The notes: a model not told the origin generated them from the letters alone. A stretch of 64,000 nt of DNA from Microbacterium sp. Leaf151 (GCF_001424225.1 NZ_LMOR01000003.1:499006-563005), one strand, 5' to 3'. Counted from the stretch's first letter, positions 34,177-45,500 are shown. Translations and numbers: made by a program.

Positions 34177-35690
34177 ACTCCACACTGCTTCTCGAAGCCG
34201 AAGGGATCTCCAAGAGTTTCCCCGGTGTGAAGGCTCTCGACGGCGTGGGTTTCGACCTCCGCCACGGAGAGGTTCTCGCACTCGTCGGTGAGAACGGCGC
34301 AGGGAAGTCGACCCTGATGAAGCTGCTCGCCGGGATCTACGTCCCGGATTCCGGGTCGTTCCGTCTCGATGGTCGCGACTTCCGCGCACAGAACCCGCGC
34401 CACGCGCAGGAGATGGGCATCAGCATCATCCATCAGGAGTTCAACCTGATGCCTGACCTGACCGTCGCCCAGAACATCTTCATCGGCCGAGAACCGCGCC
34501 GGGCGGGCTGGCTCCTCGACAACCGTGCACTCGCGCGGCGGGCGTCGACGCTCTTCGATCGACTCGGCATCGACCTGGATCCCGACGAGCCCGTCGAACA
34601 GTTGACCGTCGCTCGGCAGCAGATGGTGGAGATCGCCAAGGCGTTGTCTTTCGACGCGAAGGTTCTCATCATGGATGAGCCCACGGCGGCGCTGAACGAT
34701 GCCGAGGTCGATGTGCTCTTCGAGTTGATCGAGCGATTCCGATCCCCTGAGACGGGTGTGATCTACATCTCCCACCGGATGCCGGAACTCAGCCGGATCT
34801 CCGACCGGATCACCGTTCTCCGCGACGGTCAGTACATCGGCACCCGTGACACCGCGGCCACCGACCAGCGCGAGATCATCTCCATGATGGTCGGTCGAAC
34901 CATCCAGGTCGAGGCGCGACCGTCGGCGACCGTGAATGAGTCGCCTGTCGCGCTCGCAGTGGAGAGCCTGTCGACGAAGCACCTTCTGCGCGATGTGAGC
35001 TTCGAGGTTCGCCAGGGCGAGATCCTCGGTTTCGCGGGACTCATGGGAGCCGGTCGGACGGAGGTCGCGCGAGCGATCGTCGGTGCGGATCGAACCACGA
35101 GCGGCACGATCACGGTGAACGGCCGCGTTGCGTCGATCAGCAATCCTGCGGACGCCGCGCGATGGGGTATCGGCTACCTCTCGGAAGATCGGAAGAAGCT
35201 CGGCGTGCTCTTGGAGCGCAGTGTCCGAGAAAACATCGTCCTCGCATCGCTGCCTGCTTTCGTCGGCGGGCTCGGAGTGGTCAACGGGCGCAAGATCGAA
35301 AAGACCGGTCGAGAGTACGTCTCCACTCTCCGCATCAAGACCCCGTCGACGGCGCAACTCGTGGGCAACCTGTCCGGCGGCAATCAGCAGAAAGTGGTGA
35401 TTGCGAAGTGGCTCGTGAAGGACTGCGACGTCCTCATCTTCGATGAGCCGACGCGAGGTATCGACGTGGGCGCGAAGGAGGAGATCTATCTCCTGCTGCG
35501 ACAGCTGGCCGATCAGGGCAAGGCGATCATCATGATCTCGTCCGAACTGCCGGAGGTGCTCCGCCTCTCCGACCGCGTGGCGGTCATGGCCCAGGGGCGC
35601 CTCGTGAAGATCCTCGACAACGCCGACGCCACACAAGAGAACCTCATGGACTACGCCACCCGATTCACTGCCGAAGGGATCATCGCATGA
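34173..35690 (+). CDS. Sugar ABC importer ATP-binding protein (RbsA/XylG type)
   Basis: A 505-residue protein with two ATPase halves. The first has Walker A GENGAGKST (39-47) and Walker B LIMDEPT. The second has the usual degenerate GLMGAGRTE loop, signature LSGGNQQ and Walker B LIFDEPTRGID. This pairing is the rule for CUT2 pentose/deoxyhexose importers. With the adjacent permease and binding protein it should energise uptake of L-fucose or fucosyl oligosaccharide products. ATGA overlaps on both sides. Confidence 0.93.
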   Translation: MNSTLLLEAEGISKSFPGVKALDGVGFDLRHGEVLALVGENGAGKSTLMKLLAGIYVPDSGSFRLDGRDFRAQNPRHAQEMGISIIHQEFNLMPDLTVAQNIFIGREPRRAGWLLDNRALARRASTLFDRLGIDLDPDEPVEQLTVARQQMVEIAKALSFDAKVLIMDEPTAALNDAEVDVLFELIERFRSPETGVIYISHRMPELSRISDRITVLRDGQYIGTRDTAATDQREIISMMVGRTIQVEARPSATVNESPVALAVESLSTKHLLRDVSFEVRQGEILGFAGLMGAGRTEVARAIVGADRTTSGTITVNGRVASISNPADAARWGIGYLSEDRKKLGVLLERSVRENIVLASLPAFVGGLGVVNGRKIEKTGREYVSTLRIKTPSTAQLVGNLSGGNQQKVVIAKWLVKDCDVLIFDEPTRGIDVGAKEEIYLLLRQLADQGKAIIMISSELPEVLRLSDRVAVMAQGRLVKILDNADATQENLMDYATRFTAEGIIA

Positions 35691-36721
35691 TGACCGTGCC
35701 ATCCTCGCCCCCCCGCGAAGAAGCGAGGTCCACGACCACGGTGCGGGCCGTACAGGCCCGTGGGCCGCGATTCGCTCGGATCCGCGGGTCGCTTCAGCAG
35801 CTCCTCGCGGCTGCGAGCCTCGTGGTGATCGTCATCTTCTTCTCGGTCGCCAGCCCGCACTTCTTCACGGCCAACAACCTGATCTCGATCTTCACCGCCG
35901 CCACGGTGACGGGCATTCTCGCGCTCGGAACGACGTTCGTCATCATCACCGGCGGCATCGATCTCTCCATCGGCACCGGAATGATCCTGTGCGGTGTCAT
36001 GTGCGGTGTCTTTCTCACGTACTGGGGCTGGCCACTGTGGTTGGGCGTTGCAGCGACCATCGCCTTCGGCGGACTCATCGGCCTCATCAACGGCACCAAC
36101 ATCGCATTCCTCGGCATTCCCCCTTTCATCGCGACGCTGGGCATGATGCTGGTCGCCGCGGGACTGTCGCTCGTGATCTCGGGGACGAAGCCCATCTACT
36201 TCCCCAATCACCCCGACTTCCAGTCGATCATGAACCTGTCGATCATTCCGGGCGTGCGCTTCCCGCTCGGCGTGGTGATCTTCGTGGTCATGATTCTGAT
36301 CGCCGCGTTCCTCCTCTCGAAGACGATCGTCGGTCGCTACACCTTCTCGATCGGCTCCAATGAGGCGGCCACCGCACTCTCCGGAGTGAATGTGCGGCGA
36401 TGGAAGACTCTGATCTACACCATGGCCGGGCTCTTCGTCGGTCTCGCCGGAGTTCTTTCGGCGTCGCGACTGTCGTCAGCCCAACCGACCGGCGGCATGG
36501 GGCTGGAACTCGAGGCGATCGCCGCCGTCGTGATCGGCGGCACGTCGCTGCAAGGCGGCAAGGGATCCATCGTCGGCACTGTCATCGGTGCGCTCATCAT
36601 GGCCGTGCTGACCAACGGCCTACGGATCATCTCCGTGCCTCAGGAATGGCAGTCCGTTGCCGTCGGCATCGTCATTCTCGTGGCTGTCTATCTCGACATG
36701 CTTCGTCGTCGACGAGCCTGA
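35687..36721 (+). CDS. Sugar ABC importer permease (RbsC type)
   Basis: A 344-residue membrane protein with about ten hydrophobic segments and the CUT2 permease marks (ITGGIDLSIGTGMILCGVMC, GSNEAATALSGVNVRRWKTL, IAAVVIGGTSLQGGKGSIVG). It forms the channel with the preceding ATPase. A basic N-terminal stretch of about 35 residues precedes the first helix. Coupled to the ATPase gene by ATGA; the binding-protein gene follows after 141 bases. Confidence 0.92.
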   Translation: MMTVPSSPPREEARSTTTVRAVQARGPRFARIRGSLQQLLAAASLVVIVIFFSVASPHFFTANNLISIFTAATVTGILALGTTFVIITGGIDLSIGTGMILCGVMCGVFLTYWGWPLWLGVAATIAFGGLIGLINGTNIAFLGIPPFIATLGMMLVAAGLSLVISGTKPIYFPNHPDFQSIMNLSIIPGVRFPLGVVIFVVMILIAAFLLSKTIVGRYTFSIGSNEAATALSGVNVRRWKTLIYTMAGLFVGLAGVLSASRLSSAQPTGGMGLELEAIAAVVIGGTSLQGGKGSIVGTVIGALIMAVLTNGLRIISVPQEWQSVAVGIVILVAVYLDMLRRRRA

Positions 36722-36862
36722 CCGTCGCGAAGGACCCGTTCTGACCACCCCGGCGTGAGTCAGGTCCGTTTCGTGTACCCAAAAACCCGCAATCCAGAGA
36801 AACGTCCTCGAACACGGTTTTCGTCTTCGAACGTGACACCAAGCACAAAGGAGTGACATCAC

Positions 36863-37849
36863 ATGTGGACCAAACGAACGATCGGCGCAGTAGCGGCACT
36901 GGCCGCTCTAGGAATCGCGCTGTCGGGCTGCGCCGGGTCCGGCGCACCCGGGGCATCGGGCGGTAGCGACGGGGACAAGCCCTACGTCGCCCTCGTCTCG
37001 AAGGGTTTCCAGCACCAGTTCTGGCAGGCCGTCAAGTCGGGCGCGGAGCAGGCGGCGGAGGAGTTCGACGTCGAGGTGACTTTCGAGGGGCCCGACACCG
37101 AAGCCGACGTGGACCAGCAGATTCAGCAGCTTCAGACGGCCTTGGACAAGAATCCCGCCGCGGTCGGAATCGCCGCTCTGGACAGCCAGGCCGTCGGGCC
37201 TCTGCTGACTCAGGCACAGAACAGCGGCATCCCGGTGATCGCGTTCGACTCGGGTGTCGACAGTGACATCCCGCTGACGACGGCCGCGACGGACAACACG
37301 GCCGCCGCGGCCGAGGCCGCGAAGCACCTGGTCGAAGCCATCGGCGGGTCCGGAAAGGTCGCGGTCGTCGCTCACGACCAGACCTCTCTGACCGGCCAGC
37401 AGCGGCGCGACGGTTTCGTCGATTACATCGAAGAGAATGCACCCGGCGTGCAGATCGTCGACATCCAGTACGGCGGGGGCGACCAGGCCAAGTCCGCTGA
37501 CCTTGCCAAGGCGATCATCGCCGCCAACCCCGACCTCAAGGGGATCTACGGCACCAACGAGGGCTCGGCGATCGGCGTCGTCCAGGCGGTCAAGGAACTC
37601 AGCCTCAGCCCGAGTGACCTCGCCGTCGTCGGCTTCGACTCGGGCGAGGCGCAGATGGATGCCATCACCGATGGGCTGATGCTCGGCGCGATCACGCAGA
37701 ACCCCGTGGGTATCGGCTACGAGACCGTCAAGGCGGCCGTCGAGGCCATCCGCGGTGAGTCCCTCCCGAAGTCCATCGACACGGGCTTCTACTGGTACGA
37801 CGCGACCAACATCGACGACCCGAAGATCCAGGCCGTTCTCTACAAGTAA
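36863..37849 (+). CDS. Sugar ABC importer substrate-binding lipoprotein (RbsB type)
   Basis: A 328-residue lipoprotein with signal peptide and lipobox LSGC (residues 15-18), followed by a Gly/Ser linker and a periplasmic-binding-protein type 1 fold (YVALVSKGFQHQFWQAVKSG, then IAALDSQAVGPLLTQA, IPVIAFDSGVDSD and IYGTNEGSAIGVVQAV). It captures the sugar outside the membrane for the CUT2 importer. By context the ligand is L-fucose. The 141-base gap in front may hold its own promoter, which would give the higher expression usual for binding proteins. A strong hairpin follows the stop. Confidence 0.92.
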   Translation: MWTKRTIGAVAALAALGIALSGCAGSGAPGASGGSDGDKPYVALVSKGFQHQFWQAVKSGAEQAAEEFDVEVTFEGPDTEADVDQQIQQLQTALDKNPAAVGIAALDSQAVGPLLTQAQNSGIPVIAFDSGVDSDIPLTTAATDNTAAAAEAAKHLVEAIGGSGKVAVVAHDQTSLTGQQRRDGFVDYIEENAPGVQIVDIQYGGGDQAKSADLAKAIIAANPDLKGIYGTNEGSAIGVVQAVKELSLSPSDLAVVGFDSGEAQMDAITDGLMLGAITQNPVGIGYETVKAAVEAIRGESLPKSIDTGFYWYDATNIDDPKIQAVLYK

Positions 37850-37857
37850 TGCGGTGA

Positions 37858-37889
37858 GGGGGAGGCGGCGGTCCTCCGCCGCCTCCCCC
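37858..37889 (+). terminator. Strong terminator hairpin closing the fucose operon
   Basis: A perfect 14-bp stem (37858-37871 with 37876-37889) and TCCT loop, nine bases after the binding-protein stop. The rest of 37850-38200 holds no gene; it contains a promoter region for the galactanase gene, with TAGGAT at 38145-38150. Confidence 0.85.
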
Positions 37890-38144
37890 CATTGCTGCCG
37901 GCGGCTCACCGCGTGCGCGCAGGCGGCGCGGGAGCCCGATGCTGACGCCCGTCAGAGCCGGTCGTCTCCGTGCACGATCACGCGACCCCTCCGGGGCGAC
38001 TCGTCGTTGAGCGAGTGAGCACGAGAACTGGCGTACGGGTGCAGCGGTGTTCACAGACATAGGACTGATCTTGTCGACGGTTTCGACGGGGCCGCATGAA
38101 GTTAAGGGTGTTCATGCAATGACGCTGTGAATCCCTCAATAAGG

Positions 38145-38150
38145 TAGGAT
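38145..38150 (+). promoter_or_regulatory. Candidate -10 box before the galactanase gene
   Basis: TAGGAT inside the decamer GGTAGGATGT, which recurs before the beta-helix gene at 54979-54988. No good -35 box lies 16-18 bases upstream, suggesting that an activator is needed. Confidence 0.4.
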
Positions 38151-38200
38151 GTATCTGCTAGCTTCTGATGACGCAAGCAGCATGCGGACGAACGGAATCA

Positions 38201-41200
38201 ATGAAGATGCCCAGAATGTCGAGGCTCAACGCCCTGCGCGCCACAAGCGCAGTGGCCACCGCCACACTCGTTGCGGGGACCATTGTCGCCACCGCTCCCA
38301 GCGCTTTCGCCGTGACCCCGGATCGCACCATCACCCCGAACCCCGCCTACGCAGGCGCTCCGTTCAAGGGCTGGGGGACCAGCCTGGTGTGGATGGCGAA
38401 CGCCACCGGCGGATATCCCACGGAGCTGCGCAACGAGCTCATCGACGCCGTGTTCGGCGACGACGGCCTGAACCTCAACATCGCCCGATACAACATCGGC
38501 GGCGGGAACGCATCCGACGTTCCGGGCTACCTCCGCCCCGGTGGAGCCGTGCCGGGGTGGTGGAACCCCTCGGCCCCCCTGAGCGACGCTCAGGGCCCGA
38601 TCTCCTCCAACTTCGCGGACCGCGACCGGTTCCGAGCCGCGTGGACCGGCGAGAATGCCAGCGACTACGATTTCTCCGCCGATTCTGCGCAGCTGGCGTG
38701 GGTGGATGCGATCAAAGACGACGTCGACACCTGGGAAGCATTCAGCAACTCACCGCCCTACTTCATGACGAACAGTGGTTTCGTCAGCGGTGGCTTCGAC
38801 GGTAACTCCGACCAGATCCGCACCGACTCGGTCGACGAGTTCGCCACCTACCTGCGAACGGTGACCGAGCACGTCGAGGACACCCATGGCATCCGGTTCG
38901 ACAGCATCGATCCTCTGAACGAGCCCAACACCGACTACTGGAGCACCACACTCGGGAACAACGGGTGGCCCTACCGCGGCGGACAAGAGGGCGCCCACGC
39001 CGGTCCGGGTCTGCAGTCACAGGTTCTGAAGGCGATGTCCGCGGAGCTCGCCGAGCCCGGTGCGACGACCGCCGCCAAGCTCTCCGGTCCCGACGAGACG
39101 AACCCGAGCCGCTTCGTCCAAGACTGGTACGGCTGGGATCAGCAGACGAAGGACGCCGTCGACCAGCTGAACGTCCACACGTACTCCACGGGAGACCGCA
39201 ACCGTGCCCGCGACATCTCCAAGGCCAGCGGCAAGCCGCTGTGGATGAGCGAGGTCGAAGGGAACTGGGGCGGCGACTCCTGGAACCCCGACTCCATCGA
39301 GAACGGTCTCGGTGTCGCGTCGCGGATCACCGGCGATCTTCGCGAGCTCGAGTCCGAGGCGTGGGTGCTGTGGCAGCCGGTCGAGGACCTCTACAACATG
39401 GAGAAGGTCGAAAAGAAGAACTGGGGATCCGTCTTCATCGACTTCGACTGCGACGCCAACGGAAACTCGACCCGTCGCATCGCCGACGGTGAGGCCGACC
39501 CCTCTTGTGGCATCGAGGTCAACTCGAAGTTCAACACGCTGCGCAACTTCACCCACTACATCGAGCCCGGAGACCAGCTCGTTGCCGTCGACGACGGCGA
39601 CACCACGGCCGCAATCGACGGTGATGGGTCGGGAGCGACCCTCGTCTACACGAACAACGGTGACAGCGCCCGCACGGTGCGGGTCGACCTGTCGCGGTTC
39701 GGTCAGATCGGTGCGGGAGCGACGGTGACGCCGATCGTGACCACGCAGTCGCCGTCCGATGACCGCACCGCGAACGCACTGGTGGCCGGAGCCGCCGTGC
39801 CCGTCGACGCCGCCTCACGGACGGCCGTCGTCACCGTGCCGGCCAAGTCCGTCTCGACGCTCGTCGTCTCCGGCGTCTCGGGTGTCTCAGACTCCGCATC
39901 CGGGATGCGCGATGGCGGTACGTACACCATCACGGGCGTTCAGAGCGCCAAGCCGCTCGCCGCTTCCTCGTCGGGCGCCGTCCTGGGCACCCCCGGAAGC
40001 GAAGCGGCTGCTACCCAGAGCTGGACCGCGACGCGGGTGGTCGACGCCCCCGGCACCTCACGTGACCGTTTCGCCCTTCGCCTGGCCGACGGCCGGGCCT
40101 TGAAGTCGAACGGCGGGAGTACGGCGTTCGGAACGGTCAGCGATGAGCAAGCCGCCGCAGATGCAACCTTCCAGTGGCTGTTGAGCACGACGGACGGTAC
40201 GACCTTCACCCTTCTCAACGCCGGCCGCGAAGACGTGCTCGACGTCGCGGACGCCAAGACCGCGACGGGGTCGTCGGTCGGCCTGTGGGGATCGAACTGG
40301 GGCGCGAACCAGTCGTGGACCCTCGCCTCGGCAGACACCACCCCCGTGTACGACTCGTTCCGCCCGGGTCAGGAGTGGCTCGACACCGAGGGCAAGGTCA
40401 TTCAGGCGCACGGCGGCCAGGTGGTCCCCTCCACGGACGAGCAGGGGCGGACGGTTTACTACCTGTACGGCGAGGACCGCGCGAACGGCACGTTCTCATC
40501 TCCCGGTGTCCACGTCTACCGCTCGACCGATCTCTACAACTGGGAGGACCGCGGGGTCGCGCTGCGGTCGTTGAGCTCGACCGCTGATTTCCAGAAGCCC
40601 TACTTCTCGGCGCTCTACGGCACCTACACCCCGGCGCAGCGCGACGCGGTGTACCGGGATCTCGGAACCGTCCCGGTTGCGGGCACGACTCCTCCGATCA
40701 TCGAACGTCCCAAGGTGATCTACAACGCGGCAACGGGCAAATGGGTCATGTGGGCCCACATGGACGGCCCGTCCGCCACGTCGACCGCCCAGTACGCCAA
40801 GGCGAACGCCGGCGTCGCGATCGCGGATTCCCCTGAGGGTCCGTTCCGCTACATCGACAGCTACCGGCTGAACTACGCGCCGGCAGACGCGGTGCCGCCG
40901 AACCGTGCGCCCGACAACAAGGGCATGGCGCGCGACATGAACCTCTTCGTCGATGACGACGGAACCGGCTACATCATCTACTCGAGCGAAGAGAACGCCA
41001 CCATGTTCATCTCCAAGCTCAACGCCGACTACACCGACCTGGCGACACCGGCAGACCGCGCCGTCCAGGGCGTCGACTACAACCGCATCTTCGTCAACGA
41101 ATCGCGGGAGTCTCCGGCGATCTTCCGGCACGACGATCGGTACTTCCTCATCACCTCGGGAACGACCGGGTGGAACCCCAACCCGTCGCGGTGGGGAACG

Positions 41201-42487
41201 GCCACGAACATCATGGGCGAGTGGGCCACGATGGGCGATCCGTTCCCGGCCTCGGCCCAGAGCAACTCGTGGAACTCCCAGCCGTCGTCCGTCATCCCCG
41301 TCGATCGCGAGAACGGCAAGTACATCTACATGGGCGACCGCTGGAACGGCGGCACCGACCTTCGGAACGCGCAGATGGTCTGGTTGCCCATCGCGATGGG
41401 CGAAGGGGGGGACAGTCTTTCCGTGGATGTGAGACAGGAATGGACCCTGTCGGACCTCGACCCGCTGGCGGTCTGGACGGTGTCTGGAGTTCCCGCCACG
41501 CTCAAACTCGGACAGCGGTTCGACGTCTCCACCGTCACGGTGACGCAGAACGGCTCCACCCGCACGGAGGCGGTGCAGTGGGCGACGTCGGGCTCGTTCG
41601 ACGTTCCGGGCGTCGTCACCCTGACCGGGACACTGCCCGGTTTCGGCGGGAGGACCTTCACGCGCACGGTCGCCGTTGTTCCCGACGGGGTGCGTTACGC
41701 GGTGAACGCCGGCGGTCAGACCACGTCTGACTGGACCGCTCTCACGTCGGCTGCCGCGCAGCAGGCACCCCTCCTGAACAGCCGCCCCGAGCAGCCGTAC
41801 GGAGTCGACGCGGCATCCGGAGCGTCGTGGGGATACGAGAGCGCAGGGAGCCAGCCCTACGGCTCCGCCGACGGAACGATGTTCTCGACACTGCGCTACG
41901 CGGTGAGCGGCCGTGACCTCACGTACCGCTTCGGTGATCTGGCTCCCGGCACGTACAGCGTCTATGCGGGTTACTCCGACCCGTGGGATCAGTGGGCGGA
42001 CCGGGCAGCCCGGGCGACAGTCCATGGTGCTGTCGTCGAGGCCGAGCATGTCTATGGAGCGGCGGATGCCACGGGGAGCTACCGCAACATCACGGTGGGT
42101 GCCGATCGGCAGGTGACGTTCACCCTCAGCAAGACCCGCGCACCCGACGTCCAGCTGAGCTGGCTCATGGTGGTCTTGGATCAGCCTGCCGCCCCCTCGC
42201 TCGCCGTCACCGCCGTCGCCACCACGAAGTGTGTGGCGAAGAAGGTGGTGGTGACCGTGCAGACGACCAACACCGACGCGGTTCCGATGTCTATCACGAT
42301 GGATTCTCCTTTCGGGAAGAAGTCCTTCGCCTCCGTCGCACCCGGAAAGTCCGTCGCTCAAGCGTTCACGACCCGCTCCGCGAACGTCGCGGCGGGAGTC
42401 GTGAGCGTCCGTGCCGACGCCTCCGTCGCGGGGTCGCCCGTGACTCGCACCATCGCTGCGGCGTATCCCGCAACCACCTGTCAATGA
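38201..42487 (+). CDS. Secreted GH30-lectin-GH43 fusion galactanase
   Basis: A 1428-residue secreted enzyme with signal peptide (about 1-37). GH30-type barrel (about 45-470): acid/base Glu241 in DPLNEPN and nucleophile Glu351 in MSEVEGNWG, close to endo-beta-1,6-galactanases (GH30_5). Ricin-like beta-trefoil about 570-705. GH43 beta-propeller about 715-1060, beginning EWLDTEGKVIQAHGG as in GH43_24 exo-beta-1,3-galactanases. An Ig-like domain (about 1093-1160), a carbohydrate-binding-like domain (about 1166-1325) and the shared two-Cys C-terminal domain (about 1335-1428) follow. It would attack side chains and backbone of type II arabinogalactan in one chain. Starts at 38168, 38207 or 38216 are alternatives. 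Confidence 0.85.
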   Translation: MKMPRMSRLNALRATSAVATATLVAGTIVATAPSAFAVTPDRTITPNPAYAGAPFKGWGTSLVWMANATGGYPTELRNELIDAVFGDDGLNLNIARYNIGGGNASDVPGYLRPGGAVPGWWNPSAPLSDAQGPISSNFADRDRFRAAWTGENASDYDFSADSAQLAWVDAIKDDVDTWEAFSNSPPYFMTNSGFVSGGFDGNSDQIRTDSVDEFATYLRTVTEHVEDTHGIRFDSIDPLNEPNTDYWSTTLGNNGWPYRGGQEGAHAGPGLQSQVLKAMSAELAEPGATTAAKLSGPDETNPSRFVQDWYGWDQQTKDAVDQLNVHTYSTGDRNRARDISKASGKPLWMSEVEGNWGGDSWNPDSIENGLGVASRITGDLRELESEAWVLWQPVEDLYNMEKVEKKNWGSVFIDFDCDANGNSTRRIADGEADPSCGIEVNSKFNTLRNFTHYIEPGDQLVAVDDGDTTAAIDGDGSGATLVYTNNGDSARTVRVDLSRFGQIGAGATVTPIVTTQSPSDDRTANALVAGAAVPVDAASRTAVVTVPAKSVSTLVVSGVSGVSDSASGMRDGGTYTITGVQSAKPLAASSSGAVLGTPGSEAAATQSWTATRVVDAPGTSRDRFALRLADGRALKSNGGSTAFGTVSDEQAAADATFQWLLSTTDGTTFTLLNAGREDVLDVADAKTATGSSVGLWGSNWGANQSWTLASADTTPVYDSFRPGQEWLDTEGKVIQAHGGQVVPSTDEQGRTVYYLYGEDRANGTFSSPGVHVYRSTDLYNWEDRGVALRSLSSTADFQKPYFSALYGTYTPAQRDAVYRDLGTVPVAGTTPPIIERPKVIYNAATGKWVMWAHMDGPSATSTAQYAKANAGVAIADSPEGPFRYIDSYRLNYAPADAVPPNRAPDNKGMARDMNLFVDDDGTGYIIYSSEENATMFISKLNADYTDLATPADRAVQGVDYNRIFVNESRESPAIFRHDDRYFLITSGTTGWNPNPSRWGTATNIMGEWATMGDPFPASAQSNSWNSQPSSVIPVDRENGKYIYMGDRWNGGTDLRNAQMVWLPIAMGEGGDSLSVDVRQEWTLSDLDPLAVWTVSGVPATLKLGQRFDVSTVTVTQNGSTRTEAVQWATSGSFDVPGVVTLTGTLPGFGGRTFTRTVAVVPDGVRYAVNAGGQTTSDWTALTSAAAQQAPLLNSRPEQPYGVDAASGASWGYESAGSQPYGSADGTMFSTLRYAVSGRDLTYRFGDLAPGTYSVYAGYSDPWDQWADRAARATVHGAVVEAEHVYGAADATGSYRNITVGADRQVTFTLSKTRAPDVQLSWLMVVLDQPAAPSLAVTAVATTKCVAKKVVVTVQTTNTDAVPMSITMDSPFGKKSFASVAPGKSVAQAFTTRSANVAAGVVSVRADASVAGSPVTRTIAAAYPATTCQ

Positions 42488-42537
42488 GCCTCACCCGCTC
42501 GTCCCGTCGCCGTTCGACCAACCCAGGAGTTACCCCG

Positions 42538-45500
42538 ATGAAGAGGCTCAGCATCGTTGCTGTCGCCGTGAGCAGCGCACTGCTGCTCTCCGGACTCAGT
42601 GCCACGTCGGCGACCGCCGCGACCCCGCCGGCGGCTCCCGTCGTCGCGGCCGCCGCGGGCGCGGATTCCCCTCGCGACGAGGTGAACTTCAACCGTGAGT
42701 GGAAATTCATCCGCCAGGACGTCCCCGACGCGAAGAACGTCGACTACGACGATTCAGCCTGGGTCGATGTCGCACTGCCCCACAGTTTCGACGCTCCCTA
42801 CAACGTGGGCGGTGACAACGGTGGGGAGAAGTTCTTCATCGGCGTCGGCTGGTACCGCAAGACCTTCCAGGTCGGCGAGGAGTGGGCGGGCAAGGTCCTG
42901 AAGCTCGACTTCGAGGGTTCGTTCCAGGTCACCGACATCTGGGTGAACGGACGCAACGTCACCACCCACGAAGGCGGCTTCTCGGGCTTCGAAGTCGACA
43001 TCTCCGACTACGTCGTGTCCGGAGCCAACGAGATCGCCATCAGTGTCGACAACCGGTGGCGCCACGATCTGGCTCCGCGCGCAGGCGACCACCAGTTCAC
43101 CGGCGGCATCTACCGCGACGTCACGCTGAACGTCACCGACCCGGTGCACGTCGACTGGTACGGCACCGCGGTGACGACCCCCGCGCTGACCAACCCGGAT
43201 TGGAACACCAGCGACCCCGCGTACTACCGCAACATCGATCTGAGCCAGTACCCGTCGCAGACCGACCTGCAGGCGAACATCGACGCCCGTCGTTCGAACG
43301 TGCGCGTGCAGACCGAGGTGACGAACGAGGGCTCGACCTCGGCCGACGTCGCGGTCGTCCACGAGGTCACGGATGAGGACGGCACGGTGCTCGCCACCTT
43401 CGAGTCCGAGCGCGTCACGGTGGCCGCCGACGCCACCGCGAGCATCGACGCCTCGAGCGGTTCACTCGCCGACACGGGCGCCATGCTCGACGACCTTCGC
43501 CTGTGGTCGCCCACCGACCCGGCGCTCTACGGCGTGACCACCTCGGTGGTCGTCGGCGACCGCGTGGTCGACACCTTCGACAGCTCCTTCGGCTTCCGCA
43601 GCGCGCAGTTCCGTACCGACGGCTTCTACCTGAACGGGTCGAAGACCCTGCTGTTCGGCGCGAACGCCCACCAGGATCAAGCCGGGTGGGGGAACGCCGT
43701 TCCGAACAGCGCTTTCCACCGCGATGTGGAGATGATCCGCGAAGCGGGCATGAACCTCATCCGAGGATCCCACTATCCTCACGACCCTGACTACGTGCAG
43801 GCGACCGACGAACTCGGCGTCATGTACTGGTCGGAAGGCGTGTTCTGGGGCATGGGCGGACAAGCCGGCAAGGATGCCGACCCGATCGATCGTCCCAGCG
43901 ACTGGCTGCGCGACGCCTACCCGCAGAACCCCGCCGATGAGGCCGCGTTCGAGAAGAGCGTCGAAGACGCCCTCGTGGCCATGATCCGGGTGAACCGCAA
44001 CCACCCCTCCATCATCAACTGGTCGATGGGCAACGAGGTCTTCTTCACCTCCGATTCCACCCAGGCCAAGGCGAAGGCCCTCGTCAGCCGACTCCGCGAC
44101 CTCTCGCACAAGCTGGATCCCACGCGGAAGGCCGGCATGGGTGGTGTGCAGCGAAGCGGATACGACGAACTGAGCGTCAGCGACATCGCCGGATACAACG
44201 GCGACGGCGGCGACATCGAGAACACGCGGATGCCGAACCTCGTGGCCGAGTACGGTTCGTACACCTCGGATCGTCCGGGCTCGTACGACCCGCACTACGA
44301 CTACGTGGCCAGTTCCGGCGATCGGCAGGAGTTCGACCTCACCACCGGCAGCGCCGGACTCACCATCTGGGCCGGTTTCGATCACGGCACCATCGGCGGT
44401 GCGGGTCTCGCTCGTATGGGCATGATCGATTTCAGCAGGCTTCCGAAGGACCAGTGGTACTGGTTCCGTGCCAACAAGCAGCGGTGGACCGACGAGGCGA
44501 TCGTCGCCGACCCCGTTTCCGTGGCCCGCGAGTCGTCCGTCCAGGGCGCGGCAACCGCGATGACGCTCGCTCCGTATAAGTACTCCAGCGACACCATCAC
44601 GGATGACGGACGCTCCGACACGCAACTGGTCGTGACCCTGCGTAACAGCGCGGGAGCCTGGGTGAACGACACGCGTCCCGTCACCTTGACGGTGACCGAT
44701 GGTCCGGGCATCCTGCCCGGGGGCAAGAGCTACTCCTTCACCCCCGGACTGAACCTGTTCGACGGGAAGGGCGCCGTGGCGTTCCGCTCAGCCTTCGCGG
44801 GGACGTCGACCATCACCGCGTCATCCGAGGGACTGGCGGACGCCACGTTCCAGGTGACCACCGAAGCGGTCGCCGGATCGGCGGATGACACGGAGCCGGA
44901 GAACTTCGGGAACGCCAGCCTCTGGGGCGGCCAGCAGACCTCTATCGCTGCGCCGACGCAGTACGGCGACGTGAACAAGGCCCTCTCGCGTCCGCTCACC
45001 GCGACCTCGGAGCAGTCTGGAAACGGACGAGCGCTCGCCGCCGACGGCAACCCTGCTACGAGCTGGTTGGCAGCGTCGACCGGATCGGGGCAGAGCATCG
45101 CCTCGTTCTTGGAGGTCGCCCAGTACGTCTACAAGGTGCGACTGGACTTCCAGGGAGCGGCTCTGCCTTACACCCTCGAGGTGCAGGGGGCGGACGATGC
45201 CTGGACCACGGTCGCAACGTACACGGCGAGCACCGTCGGAAGCCGCCCCCGCGAAGAGTCGCTCGACGGGCTCTACGCGAAGTCGATCCGGGTCTCGTTC
45301 CCCGCGCTCACCTCGACCCAGCGCGCGGGTCTCGCCGAGCTTCAGGTCTTCGGTAACGACGCCGCTCAGAGCCCGCAGTACTCCGCCGACGGCGTGTACG
45401 TTTCGGACATCCTCGACTACGCCAACGACGTGACCACCGGTTACGGGTCGAAGCAGAAGGACCGCTCCGCCGATGGGAACCCCATCCGGGTGGGCGGGAC

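Noticed and set aside
33933..35702. Minus-strand frame opposite the ABC ATPase
   Set aside because: Shadow of a gene with all ABC motifs on the plus strand.
40496..42484. Minus-strand frame of 662 codons opposite the galactanase gene
   Set aside because: No domain, biased composition, opposite to clear GH43 and C-terminal domain coding.
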